NCBI RefSeq assembly: GCF_023897015.1
Contig: NZ_JAMHFY010000002.1
Location: 62,001-126,000, forward strand
Source: Desulfosporosinus nitroreducens
GTDB lineage: Bacteria; Bacillota; Desulfitobacteriia; Desulfitobacteriales; Desulfitobacteriaceae
Direction: 5' to 3'
Length of the DNA: 64,000 nt
The number at the start of each line of letters is the position of its first letter. Within the stretch, counting starts at the first letter, position 1. A model generated the notes under the pieces. It had not been told where the DNA came from. It searched no databases and worked only from the letters and a program-made list of their open reading frames with translations. Below, piece after piece: positions 1-8,799 of this stretch. The position numbers and the translations under genes were made by a program.

Positions 1-1269
1 ACGCTTCCCTAGGAGTTCCATAATAGCGCCTAACGTACTTTCGTGGAGGTCACAAATTAAAAATTCCATAGGTTCGCATTTAACGCCGTCAATCATCTTA
101 TAAATTACTTCAGGTTTTGACACTTGAAGTTCGTACCCTTCGCGACGCATGTTTTCAATTAATATTGAGAGGTGAAGTTCTCCCCTGCCAGAAACCTGAA
201 AACTATCGGCAGAGTCAGTCTCTTCAACTCGTAAGCTGACGTTGGTCTCTACCTCTTTCCAGAGACGCTCACGTATCTTTCGTGAGGTTACAAAATGTCC
301 TTCTCGTCCAGCAAAGGGGCTGTTATTAACCATGAAATTCATGGACAAAGTTGGTTCGTCCACTTCAATGGTCGGTAATGCTTCCGGGCTCAATGCACAC
401 GCGACAGTTTCCCCAATATTGGCACTGGTCAAGCCGGTAAGCGCTACGATTTCTCCGGCCGAGGCCTCAGGAACGACTTCACGCTTTAAGCCGTCATAAA
501 TCATAACTTTACCTATTTTTGTACGTTCAAAACTTTCATCTCTTTTGATTAAGGTTACATTTTCATTTTGATGAATTGTCCCGCGAACGATTCGGCCAAC
601 AACAATTTTTCCTACATAATCGTCATAGTCCAGCGTGGTAACCAGCATTTGGAACGGCGCTTCAAGATCAACAACCGGTGCAGGAATGTTTTCTATGATG
701 ACATTAAACAGAGGGACTAAAGAGTCTGCCAAAGCATCATGTTCAAGTCCGGCTATTCCTGTCCGGGCGGAGGCATAGACGACTGGAAAATCTAATTGCT
801 CATCATCTGCTCCGAGCTCAATAAAGAGATCTAAGACTTCGTCCACCACTTCGGCAGGGCGAGCATCAGGGCGGTCTATTTTATTAATAACTACAATCGG
901 AACAAGCTTAAGTTCTAAAGCCTTTCGTAAAACAAAGCGTGTTTGAGGCATCGGTCCTTCAAAGGAATCAACAATGAGGAGTACCCCATTCACCATTTGT
1001 AATACGCGTTCGACTTCTCCACCGAAGTCGGCATGTCCCGGCGTGTCAATAATATTGATCTTTGTTCCTTGCCAGTGGATAGCAGTGTTTTTGGATAAAA
1101 TAGTAATTCCACGTTCACGTTCTAAATCATTGGAATCCATAACGCGCTCAATTACTTGTTGATTTGCTCGGAAGGTTCCACTTTGTCTTAACATAGCATC
1201 AACAAGCGTGGTTTTCCCATGATCTACGTGAGCGATAATTGCAATGTTTCTTAAATTTTGAGTTTCCAT
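1..1269 (-). CDS. typA: Ribosome-associated GTPase TypA/BipA (partial)
   Basis: Translational GTPase of the EF-G/LepA superfamily that binds the ribosome and helps 50S assembly and stress adaptation. The 423 residues present start at an ATG and run off the left edge without a stop. The G1 loop AHVDHGKTT lies at residues 13-21, followed by the switch region with [19 protein letters not shown] near residue 75, and [10 protein letters not shown] near 128. The [15 protein letters not shown] form is characteristic of TypA rather than EF-G or LepA. Roughly the last third (the TypA-specific C-terminal domain) is outside the window. It lies downstream of hfq on the same strand but is separated from it by a strong hairpin, so it is probably transcribed on its own. 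Confidence 0.95.
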   Translation of the reverse strand, partial: METQNLRNIAIIAHVDHGKTTLVDAMLRQSGTFRANQQVIERVMDSNDLERERGITILSKNTAIHWQGTKINIIDTPGHADFGGEVERVLQMVNGVLLIVDSFEGPMPQTRFVLRKALELKLVPIVVINKIDRPDARPAEVVDEVLDLFIELGADDEQLDFPVVYASARTGIAGLEHDALADSLVPLFNVIIENIPAPVVDLEAPFQMLVTTLDYDDYVGKIVVGRIVRGTIHQNENVTLIKRDESFERTKIGKVMIYDGLKREVVPEASAGEIVALTGLTSANIGETVACALSPEALPTIEVDEPTLSMNFMVNNSPFAGREGHFVTSRKIRERLWKEVETNVSLRVEETDSADSFQVSGRGELHLSILIENMRREGYELQVSKPEVIYKMIDGVKCEPMEFLICDLHESTLGAIMELLGKR

Positions 1270-1350
1270 AGTTGGGCTGAATTCCTTTCTTTCACTAAAT
1301 AAAAACATATCACTTTAAGATATCACAGTTGAGTACTGAATTCAAGCATA

Positions 1351-1387
1351 AAGAACTAAGTTCGGCAAAAAACCGAACTTAGTTCTT
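1351..1387 (-). terminator. Hairpin terminator after hfq
   Basis: Perfect 15-bp inverted repeat (1351-1365 with 1373-1387) around a 7-nt A-rich loop, between the hfq stop and the typA start. On the minus strand it is followed by only a short T-rich stretch, so termination may be incomplete. Confidence 0.7.
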
Positions 1388-1435
1388 CATGCTTTCGGGA
1401 TTGTCTGTATTTAATAAGTATTACCTATTAATTCA

Positions 1436-1696
1436 TTAAATTCCTTTAACCGTACTTGATTCTCCTGCACTTGCTGCAGCTAAGTTAATTGGGCGAATAG
1501 GCATTACGGTTGAAATAGCATGTTTATAAACCATTTGTTGCCTGCCTTCAAACTCGATGACAACTGTGAAGTTATCAAACCCTTTGATAAGTCCCTTAAG
1601 TTGAAACCCGTTAACCAAGTAAATGGTCACAGGAAGGTTTTCCTTGCGTACTTGATTTAAAAAGGTATCTTGTAAATTGATGGGCGATTTATTCAT
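1436..1696 (-). CDS. hfq: RNA chaperone Hfq
   Basis: Sm-fold hexameric RNA-binding protein that helps small RNAs pair with mRNAs. At 86 residues it is the usual length for clostridial and Bacillus Hfq. The N-terminal [13 protein letters not shown] is the proximal RNA-binding face, the Sm1 segment [19 protein letters not shown] follows, and the Sm2 signature YKHAIS is at 57-62. The C-terminal tail is short, as in Gram-positives. GGAGGA stands just upstream of the ATG. It follows miaA by about 37 nt in the same direction, the same miaA-hfq order found across many bacteria, so the two are probably co-transcribed. Confidence 0.96.
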   Translation of the reverse strand: MNKSPINLQDTFLNQVRKENLPVTIYLVNGFQLKGLIKGFDNFTVVIEFEGRQQMVYKHAISTVMPIRPINLAAASAGESSTVKGI

Positions 1697-1733
1697 TCAT
1701 TTTCCTCCATCACCTTATTTTTCTACTTCTAAT

Positions 1734-2675
1734 CTATTTTACACGAGATTGACAAGCTCTGCAAGCTTGAACCACGGACTCCAGTATTACGTTAAGATCA
1801 ACTTCAATATCATACCAACTGATTCTAGGATCTCGACGAAACCAAGTTAGCTGTCGTTTAGCAAAATGACGTGTGTCTCTCTGGAGTAAACGGAGCATTT
1901 CTGGTTGTGTCACAAGTCCCTTTAAGTACCAAATCGCGTGTCGATAACCAATACTTTGCAAAGGCTTTAAGGTTATTGAATAACCTTCCCTCATAAGACT
2001 GAGAGTTTCTTCTATTAAACCTTGTGACAGCATTTCGACGCACCGTTGGTTGATACGTTCATAGATGAGATTGCGTGGTGCAGATAAACCAATATATACA
2101 ATAGATGGATCAAGCGTTTGATATTGATCATCTTTAAATTGACGTTGACTTGATATTGTTTTACCGGTTAATTCAAAGACTTCAAGTGCTCGATTAATTC
2201 GCAAGACATCGTTAGGGTGAAGTTGCTCAGCAGTTTCAGGATCCCGTTTCTTTAGCTCTTCATGCAATAATAAGTTTCCATGCAGTTCTGCAAACCCATT
2301 CCATTTGCAGCGAATTTCTTCACAGCCCTGTTGAGAAAAGTCATAGGGGTCCAGCAAGGAACGTATATAAAGCCCAGTTCCACCAACGACTATCGGAACA
2401 TGTCCACGGCTCCTAATCTCGTCAATTAAAGAAGTGGCCATAACTTTAAACTGTGCCGCGGTAAAGGACTCTGCAGGATCAAGAAAATCAATAAGGTGAT
2501 GTGGAACGAGTTCAAGTTCTGCCCTGGAAGGTTTAGCTGATCCAATGTCAAGTTTTTGATAAACTTGGACAGAATCCCCAGAAATAATTTCTCCACCGAT
2601 CTTCTGGGCGAGTGCTAGACCAAGTGCTGACTTACCTATGCCAGTCGGGCCAATGATTATTACAAGTGGATACAC
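1734..2675 (-). CDS. miaA: tRNA dimethylallyltransferase
   Basis: Transfers a dimethylallyl group to N6 of A37 in tRNAs reading U-starting codons; its product i6A37 is then methylthiolated by MiaB, whose gene is in the same gene group here (12051-13400). The 313-residue protein has the P-loop GPTGIGKSA at residues 9-17, SGDSVQVY with the catalytic Asp at about 33-39, and the typical VGGTGLYIRSLL segment. The start is GTG with GGAG about 9 nt upstream. It lies 13 nt after the methyltransferase gene and directly before hfq. Length and motifs fit the family well. Confidence 0.96.
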   Translation of the reverse strand: MYPLVIIIGPTGIGKSALGLALAQKIGGEIISGDSVQVYQKLDIGSAKPSRAELELVPHHLIDFLDPAESFTAAQFKVMATSLIDEIRSRGHVPIVVGGTGLYIRSLLDPYDFSQQGCEEIRCKWNGFAELHGNLLLHEELKKRDPETAEQLHPNDVLRINRALEVFELTGKTISSQRQFKDDQYQTLDPSIVYIGLSAPRNLIYERINQRCVEMLSQGLIEETLSLMREGYSITLKPLQSIGYRHAIWYLKGLVTQPEMLRLLQRDTRHFAKRQLTWFRRDPRISWYDIEVDLNVILESVVQACRACQSRVK

Positions 2676-2688
2676 CTAACCATCTCCA

Positions 2689-3489
2689 TCAAATTATAAT
2701 TACACCATAATCAACTGGGCTGTATTTTCCACCAAGGAGTATTTCAAATCCAAGACGTTGGAACTCTGAACTGTTTTTTCGTTCTTTTAAAACAACTCTG
2801 CGTCGCGCAATGCGGCATGCTTCTAAAATTGACTTATGTTCCAGCGGGCTATGGTTTGACCAGCTGTGTAAGGGTTGAATTGAGTCAGACTTTTTACAAG
2901 TATTGCGAAACATTGGATCAAAATAGACGACATCGACAGAGTTATCTGGAATGCAACTTAAATAATCCCTGTGTTCCCCCCAGCATACTTTGATTCTTTG
3001 AGACGCTTGTGTTAAAGCGTACCATGTGTCTTGTTTATCATTAGATTTAGGGCTAGGGATGATCTTAGTGAAATGGTTCAGTCCATCTTGTACTATGGCG
3101 GCTAAAATCGGGGACTTTTCTATCGCTTGGACGTTCCCACTTTTTCCGACAGCCCATGCCCCAATGAGGGTATCTGTTCCTAAACCCAGGGTAGCATCAA
3201 TTAATGAGTCTCCGTCTTTTAACTGAGTTGCATCAAGAAAACGATCATATCCACCACGCAGAAGGTTCATCAGTCTAATGACAGCCATACTTGGATGAAA
3301 GGCTATTCGCGACCGCCCATTAAGCAAGAAAACTCCTCGTCTGGTAATTGTAAGCTCTGGCTGGTCCCCTTTTTCGCTCCGTGCTAAAGTCCAGTTGCAC
3401 CCGGGTTGTTGAAGAAACCATTCCAGTCTTTCTTGAAGTTCGGAGTCAAGATGAGTTGTTCTTATAAGAATGGGGCTTTCACTAAACAT
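2689..3489 (-). CDS. Class I SAM methyltransferase, RsmJ/YpiP-like
   Basis: Probable SAM-dependent methyltransferase of 266 residues. The N-terminal third is poorly conserved. A HPSMAVIRLMNLLRGG segment and then a glycine-rich SAM loop (LIDATLGLGTDTL) follow near residue 97, with an acidic residue in AIEKSP after it. DVVYFDPMFRNT is a DPMF-type motif IV like that of RsmJ, the 16S rRNA m2G1516 methyltransferase. The substrate is not shown by the sequence: rRNA is likely from the DPMF motif, but exact RsmJ function is uncertain. CTGGAGG precedes the ATG. It sits between mutL and miaA and is probably part of that operon. Confidence 0.75.
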   Translation of the reverse strand: MFSESPILIRTTHLDSELQERLEWFLQQPGCNWTLARSEKGDQPELTITRRGVFLLNGRSRIAFHPSMAVIRLMNLLRGGYDRFLDATQLKDGDSLIDATLGLGTDTLIGAWAVGKSGNVQAIEKSPILAAIVQDGLNHFTKIIPSPKSNDKQDTWYALTQASQRIKVCWGEHRDYLSCIPDNSVDVVYFDPMFRNTCKKSDSIQPLHSWSNHSPLEHKSILEACRIARRRVVLKERKNSSEFQRLGFEILLGGKYSPVDYGVIII

Positions 3490-3635
3490 AGAGCCTCCAG
3501 TTTTTTTGCGTATTTAGTAGTATACCCTTAACAGCAGACAGGCAAACTCCAGATGTCTATCGATTACTAATCGCTGATAGGCAACGAATACAAAACTTCA
3601 GATGGATAAAAACCTCGCCTGCCAAGCAGAGTGTT

Positions 3636-5609
3636 TTAGGTGCGATAAAAACGTTTTTCTAATTCCGAACGAGTCATTGTAACCATTGTAGGCCGGCCGT
3701 GTGGACAGGTATACGGATTTTCTGTGCGGCTGAGGCTTGCCATCAGTTGTTCCATTTCAGGCAAGCTAAGGGAGTCTTTCGCTTTAATCGATTCCTTACA
3801 AGCTAACATATAAATCCATTCTTCTAATATTTTATCAAAAGTCGGCGGTGAATTTTTAAGTAGAACCTCTTCAATGAATTGTCGAAGCAAATCATCGGCT
3901 TGAAACGAACCTGTTTGAACGGGTACGCCACGCAGTAAATAAGTTCGAGAGCCAAATTGCTCTATAATGAATCCCATTTCATTTAAAATCCATAAGTTTT
4001 CTATAAGCACCTGCTCTTCTTGAAGAGAAAACTCCATGGGAAGCGGAATTAAAAGGGCCTGGCTGGCTTGTTCAGCTTGTCTGAACTCTCTCAGCAGTCG
4101 TTCATAGTTTACCCGCTCATGAGCCGCATGTTGATCGATCATTATAAGCACCTTACCATCTGTAGCCAGGATATAGGTGTTAAACAGTTGTGTCAATGGC
4201 CACATATGACTCAGAGATTCTGTAGATTGTGCCTCAATCTGAGCGGTCGAGCTTTCTTGAATGTCTAAATAATCCTTTACTGTCTCCGGGTCGCGTTGAT
4301 ATAAATTTATTTGATCATTCTTCTGTATTCCAAAGCTGTCCGGCGTTAATAAATCAGGCACAACAGTATCTGGCGATTTGTGAAGTATCTCGGTTTGATT
4401 AGCAAATTTGATTTGTGATTGTTCGTACGCATGAGGTTTATTGGACTGTTTAGAATGCATACCTGGTAAGCTTGGCGCTTCTGACTCAGGAATTTCGATC
4501 TTTTTATAGGAGCTTGGTGACAGGGTTAAGGATTTAGAATTTGGAACCTCAGCTAAAGTTAAGGGAACCTGGGATTTAGGGGGGATTGACGATTTAATTT
4601 GAATTGAGGGTAAAGGTTTACTGTTGATCAACGCCCGATAAACCGTTTCACGGATAAATTGGGTTAAGGCTTGCTCCTCCTTAAACCGCACATCCATTTT
4701 TGTAGGGTGAACATTCACATCATAATCAGAAGGCGAAACAGTTAAATGCAATACCACGACAGGATGAAGCTTTACGGGTATGAGAGTGTGATACCCTTCA
4801 GCCAGAGCACGACTTAAGATTGGTGAGCGAACTATCCGTCCATTAATCATAAAAAATTGCGCTTGTTTGGAAGACCGAACCAAGTTTGGGGGGCTGATAT
4901 AACCTGCCAGATGCCATTTTCCTTGTTGTTCGTTAATGGGAATGAGTTGTCGAGCAATATCATATCCCAGAACCGTGCCTATGGCTTCCCGCAAATCTCC
5001 ACGTCCTGTGGTTTGTAGTACGACCTGTTGAGGGTGGGTCAAAGAAAAGGCGATATCCGGGTGCGCAAGGGCAATTCGTCCGATTGTATCACTTATTAGG
5101 CCAAATTCAGTTGGAGTAGATTTTAGGAATTTTAACCGAGCGGGTGTGTTATAAAAAAGATCGCGTACGGTCACAGAAGTTCCTACAGGACATCCGATTT
5201 CTTTAAGCTCTGCTTGTTCCCCACCATGAAGCGTGAGACTTAATCCGGCAGCCTCATCGACTGGTCGTGAGGAAATTTCCAAGTGGGAAACAGAAGCAAT
5301 ACTCGGGAGTGCTTCCCCTCTAAAACCGAGAGTTTGCAAATGATTTAAGTCTTCGATCTGAGAAATTTTACTTGTCGCATGACGTATCACCGCCAAAGGC
5401 AAATCTGTAATTCCGATTCCGCTGCCATCATCCCGCACCCTTATTAAAGGTACTCCGTTTCCTTCAATAGTTATATCAATGTGTTTTGCACCTGAATCTA
5501 TGGAATTTTCGACTAACTCCTTAACCACAGAGGCTGGACGTTCAACAACTTCACCGGCAGAGATTTGGTTTGCAGAGTGAGCATCAAGAATATGAATAAC
5601 CGGTGTCAA
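3636..5609 (-). CDS. mutL: DNA mismatch repair protein MutL
   Basis: Couples MutS mismatch recognition to strand incision. The 657 residues comprise an N-terminal GHKL ATPase (ELVENSIDSGA, DDGSGI, ATSKI and GFRGEAL), a poorly conserved linker at about 340-460, and a C-terminal dimerisation/endonuclease domain. The nicking motifs are present: DQHAAHERVNYE near 490, ACKESIKAKDS near 600 and CPHGRPT near 634. This is therefore an endonuclease-type MutL as in Bacillus, not the E. coli type. The start is TTG, overlapping the stop of the preceding deacetylase gene by 4 nt, with GATGGAG just upstream, which implies translational coupling. MutS is two genes upstream. Confidence 0.96.
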   Translation of the reverse strand: MTPVIHILDAHSANQISAGEVVERPASVVKELVENSIDSGAKHIDITIEGNGVPLIRVRDDGSGIGITDLPLAVIRHATSKISQIEDLNHLQTLGFRGEALPSIASVSHLEISSRPVDEAAGLSLTLHGGEQAELKEIGCPVGTSVTVRDLFYNTPARLKFLKSTPTEFGLISDTIGRIALAHPDIAFSLTHPQQVVLQTTGRGDLREAIGTVLGYDIARQLIPINEQQGKWHLAGYISPPNLVRSSKQAQFFMINGRIVRSPILSRALAEGYHTLIPVKLHPVVVLHLTVSPSDYDVNVHPTKMDVRFKEEQALTQFIRETVYRALINSKPLPSIQIKSSIPPKSQVPLTLAEVPNSKSLTLSPSSYKKIEIPESEAPSLPGMHSKQSNKPHAYEQSQIKFANQTEILHKSPDTVVPDLLTPDSFGIQKNDQINLYQRDPETVKDYLDIQESSTAQIEAQSTESLSHMWPLTQLFNTYILATDGKVLIMIDQHAAHERVNYERLLREFRQAEQASQALLIPLPMEFSLQEEQVLIENLWILNEMGFIIEQFGSRTYLLRGVPVQTGSFQADDLLRQFIEEVLLKNSPPTFDKILEEWIYMLACKESIKAKDSLSLPEMEQLMASLSRTENPYTCPHGRPTMVTMTRSELEKRFYRT

Positions 5610-6940
5610 AACTCCATCAGTCCTTCTTTCCTATTCCATAGGTATTGTTTATCATGCAATTGATTTTGCAACATTCCATTTGCAAAACCTTCATTTGGTT
5701 TTTGAAGATGATCCCATAGGTCGTAACCTGCTTGCTCGCAAATTGGGCAGGCTTCGAAGGGAATTCGCACCAATATTGACTTTTCTGTATATCGTCTGCT
5801 TTCGATATAGACGGTTCCGGCGCAATTACTGCACTCTCGTACGTAATCATGTCGTGTTTCTTGGAATCCTTCTGTATCATAATAAACCGAATGCGGAATG
5901 GATATCCAATTCCCCTTAGGAAAATAGGGCTTGTTTTGAATTGTGAAACTTTGCTTGACTGTTTGCTGTTGCTTTTGAAGATCTTGAATATAAGGTTTCA
6001 AGGCTGCTAAAGTTAATGTGGTACGTTTCAGCTTCTGAGGTTCACGAACATGATGGTAGTCTTCTCCGGCAAGGGCAAGTAAGATGGCTAAGTTGACATA
6101 TGGGAGTGCCCCTTCAATGGAATATCCCCCTTCGAGAACTGCCAAATCCGGTCGAAGGAGTTCAGTAATCCGTCCGTATCCCCTCGCAGTTAGATTCATT
6201 GAAGCCAGCGGATCGGTAAAATGGTTGTCTTGACCAGCTGAATTAATAATGATTTCTGGAGCAAATGCCTGCAAGCGCGGCAACACCCAGTTTTCTAATA
6301 TGTAATGGTAGCCTTCGTCACCGGTGCCGGGCGGAAGTGGTATATTCAAAGTTTGATCCCACGCATTAGGACCGCCTTTTTCATTGACGAACCCGCTTCC
6401 CGGATAGAGTGTGCGCCCATCTTGGTGGAGGGAAATAAAGAGAACATTAGGGTCATGGTAAAAGATATCTTGAGTTCCATCTCCGTGATGAACATCCGTA
6501 TCGACAATAGCAATTCTTTTTTTACCAAAACGAGCTCTTAAATAGTTGACAAGAATAGCTTCATTATTTAGCGAACAAAAGCCCCGATTTCCCCATACCG
6601 TCGCTCCTGAATGATGACCCGGAGGACGAGCCATCACAAAACCGTTGTCGATTTCGCCGTTCACTTGCGCTTCTCCCAGCAGAAGTGAACTTCCGGCGGA
6701 AATAAGATGGGGATCTAAGCTTTCAGTGTGAGCTCCTGGATTAGGAAATAACGCTTGTGTTCTAAGCACATCTTTCATAGTGGCGACACGGGGAGAAAAC
6801 TGCTTAATCTGTGGCAAATCAAGAATTCCCTCTTCAAAAAGTTGTTCTTGAGTATAGAGAAGACGCTCTTCACGTTCTGGATGGGAGTCACCCAACGACC
6901 AATCAAAGGCAGGGAAAAATAAAATTCCTGTTCTTTTCAT
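5606..6940 (-). CDS. Histone deacetylase-like amidohydrolase with C-terminal zinc ribbon
   Basis: Zinc-dependent deacetylase-fold protein of 444 residues, related to AcuC, acetylpolyamine amidohydrolases and class II HDACs. ARPPGHHSG supplies the two active-site histidines, DTDVHHGDGTQ near 147 has the metal-binding Asp and His, and SAGQDNH near 232 replaces the usual SAGFDAH while keeping the Asp. LEGGYS carries the catalytic Tyr. After the catalytic domain a Cys-X2-Cys pair (ECSNC) and a second pair (CPIC) at about 367-405 suggest a zinc ribbon, which is unusual for the family. The substrate is unknown. It overlaps mutL and the hydantoinase-like gene by 4 nt each, so the three are translated together. 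Confidence 0.85.
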   Translation of the reverse strand: MKRTGILFFPAFDWSLGDSHPEREERLLYTQEQLFEEGILDLPQIKQFSPRVATMKDVLRTQALFPNPGAHTESLDPHLISAGSSLLLGEAQVNGEIDNGFVMARPPGHHSGATVWGNRGFCSLNNEAILVNYLRARFGKKRIAIVDTDVHHGDGTQDIFYHDPNVLFISLHQDGRTLYPGSGFVNEKGGPNAWDQTLNIPLPPGTGDEGYHYILENWVLPRLQAFAPEIIINSAGQDNHFTDPLASMNLTARGYGRITELLRPDLAVLEGGYSIEGALPYVNLAILLALAGEDYHHVREPQKLKRTTLTLAALKPYIQDLQKQQQTVKQSFTIQNKPYFPKGNWISIPHSVYYDTEGFQETRHDYVRECSNCAGTVYIESRRYTEKSILVRIPFEACPICEQAGYDLWDHLQKPNEGFANGMLQNQLHDKQYLWNRKEGLMEF

Positions 6941-8598
6941 TCTTGTACCCTCCCGATCACACCTGGCCGTAAATGGACGGCCCCGCTGATAATTTGACCT
7001 ACGGTTTGATAATTTTGAACAATGGGAAAGAAATCGAAGGGTTCCTTCTCCATATCTTGAATTTCAATTCCATAGTGTGCAACTTGCTGTTGAACAAGAG
7101 TTTCCAGAAAACCCTCCACTTCGCGGTGAGGCCTAAGAGATCCTGTCCATTTCCCTTGTTCCCCGGTCTCTTCAACTCGATACTGTTTCATATAAGTATC
7201 AAGATGTAGTGTACAGTCAAAGGTAGGTCTGGCCAGAGCAGCTCCAAGGGCATTAGAGACTTCCGAGAAAGCTCCCAGTTGAACCGTTGTTTTTAGTCGT
7301 TTCCCCAAAGCCGTTGTGACTCCCCTGGCGCCCCCGCCACTGACTATTGTATTAAACTCCTTGTTTTCATGAGGATGAAGGACCTCCCAAACTTTGTAGG
7401 CAGGCTCCTCTTTCCACTCTCGCTTAAGTGAATCGACTGCTTCCGCAATTCTGTCAACTACCCTATCAATAATCTCAGCAGCCAGATCATGGAGAAGCTG
7501 TGGAGTTCTCTGTTCAGGTGGCAATAGGGAGGCCAGCCCTTCTTCCGCCAACTGTTCATCCCCATAGTCAATAAGTTTAAGATAACGCATCGCATCAGTG
7601 GGAGTTGGTCTGTCACCACCCAGACAGCAGGCAGGACCAAGTCGATATTCTTCTATGATAAAGCCCTGATCTTTAGTACGGACAACAGAGTCACCGCCCA
7701 CTGGAATAGAGCGGACTGCAAGTGAACGTACAAGGGTTGAAAAATCACCTATTTGAGCTCCTTTTGAACTAATTAAGGGGGCTCCGGAAAGAGTAAGACC
7801 AATATCTGTCGTCGTACCTCCAATATCAACAATAATCGATGAAGCATCCGAGCTAGTTTGGGTCAGCGCAGAAAGAACACTGGCCGCCGGTCCGGAATAA
7901 ATGGAATCAATCGGCCGTATCTTGGCAAGCGGTAAACTTCCGCCATCTGCTTTTAAGATGTAAATTGGAGCTTGAATGTTCCGAGCGCTTACGGCAGTTT
8001 GCAGTTGTTGAGCAAATTGGTGATATAAATCGGAAACACCCAGATTAAGGTAAGTTGTTAGGCTGCGACGATAAAAATTAGCCTGTCCCCACTCATGCCC
8101 TAGGGCCAACGTTAATGAGGGATTGTGCTGTTTCAGATAAGCAGCAAGTTGCTCCTCATGAAGACGGTTTCGGTGGGAGAACTTTCCTACAATAGCCGCG
8201 TGAGATATATTATCTCTTTGCAATTGGAGTTTCTCCCATTCTTTCTGATCGGGGGCTTCAATTTCTCTGCCCCTAAAATCCATTTCTCCAGTAAGTTCTG
8301 TGTAGGTTACAGGCCAAGGAAGGGCATCGATTTTCATCCCATTTCCCGAGAACAAAAGTAATTTAACTGGGGGAATTCGGTTTTGCAGAATCGCATTCGT
8401 TACCAGAGTAGTACTTACCGTGATTTGGTTAATCTCCTGTTCATCTGAGATCTTTAAGGTATCAAAAGCATTCATAAGGGTTTCTACTAAGTTATCAGAC
8501 TGGGTGGGTACTTTAGCTGTGTGTTGGATTCGGCCATTGTGAAAATACACGGCATCAGTATAAGTACCTCCCACATCAATACCTACTCGATTAAACAT
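6937..8598 (-). CDS. Hydantoinase/oxoprolinase family protein (HyuA-like)
   Basis: Actin-fold ATPase related to the ATP-dependent N-methylhydantoinase and 5-oxoprolinase A half. GIDVGGTYTDAVYF at 6-19 is the phosphate-1 loop; IVDIGGTTTDIG near 256-268 is the second; VSGGGARGVTTALG lies near the C-terminus. At 553 residues it is a stand-alone HyuA-type protein, and no HyuB partner is present. AAAGGGGG precedes the ATG. Its stop overlaps the deacetylase-like gene by 4 nt, suggesting that the two act in one pathway, perhaps ATP-driven opening of a cyclic amide followed by deacylation (inference). The true substrate cannot be read from the sequence. Confidence 0.85.
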   Translation of the reverse strand: MFNRVGIDVGGTYTDAVYFHNGRIQHTAKVPTQSDNLVETLMNAFDTLKISDEQEINQITVSTTLVTNAILQNRIPPVKLLLFSGNGMKIDALPWPVTYTELTGEMDFRGREIEAPDQKEWEKLQLQRDNISHAAIVGKFSHRNRLHEEQLAAYLKQHNPSLTLALGHEWGQANFYRRSLTTYLNLGVSDLYHQFAQQLQTAVSARNIQAPIYILKADGGSLPLAKIRPIDSIYSGPAASVLSALTQTSSDASSIIVDIGGTTTDIGLTLSGAPLISSKGAQIGDFSTLVRSLAVRSIPVGGDSVVRTKDQGFIIEEYRLGPACCLGGDRPTPTDAMRYLKLIDYGDEQLAEEGLASLLPPEQRTPQLLHDLAAEIIDRVVDRIAEAVDSLKREWKEEPAYKVWEVLHPHENKEFNTIVSGGGARGVTTALGKRLKTTVQLGAFSEVSNALGAALARPTFDCTLHLDTYMKQYRVEETGEQGKWTGSLRPHREVEGFLETLVQQQVAHYGIEIQDMEKEPFDFFPIVQNYQTVGQIISGAVHLRPGVIGRVQE

Positions 8599-8611
8599 AA
8601 GTTACCCCCTT

Positions 8612-8795
8612 TATCGATGCACGAGGTTCGATGTTCGATGCACGACCTTTAAGCCCGAGCGTCCTACTACGAACCTGAACCTGAACTTAAACGTTGGACT
8701 CTATCTACTAACATTGAATCACGCAACTCAGAATTCCTATTAGGAATTCAAACCTTCGACCTTCGACCTTCGCACCTCGCACCTCGCACCTCGAG
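8612..8795. repeat. Intergenic short tandem repeats
   Basis: Between mutS and the hydantoinase gene: TCGATGCACGA occurs twice (8616-8626 and 8637-8647), GAACCT is repeated near 8672, a palindrome GAATTCCTA-T-TAGGAATTC lies at 8731-8749, and 8753-8795 is a run of degenerate heptamers of the CCTTCGA / CCTCGCA type. Non-coding; resembles STRR-like heptamer repeats. Confidence 0.7.
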
Positions 8796-8799
8796 TATC

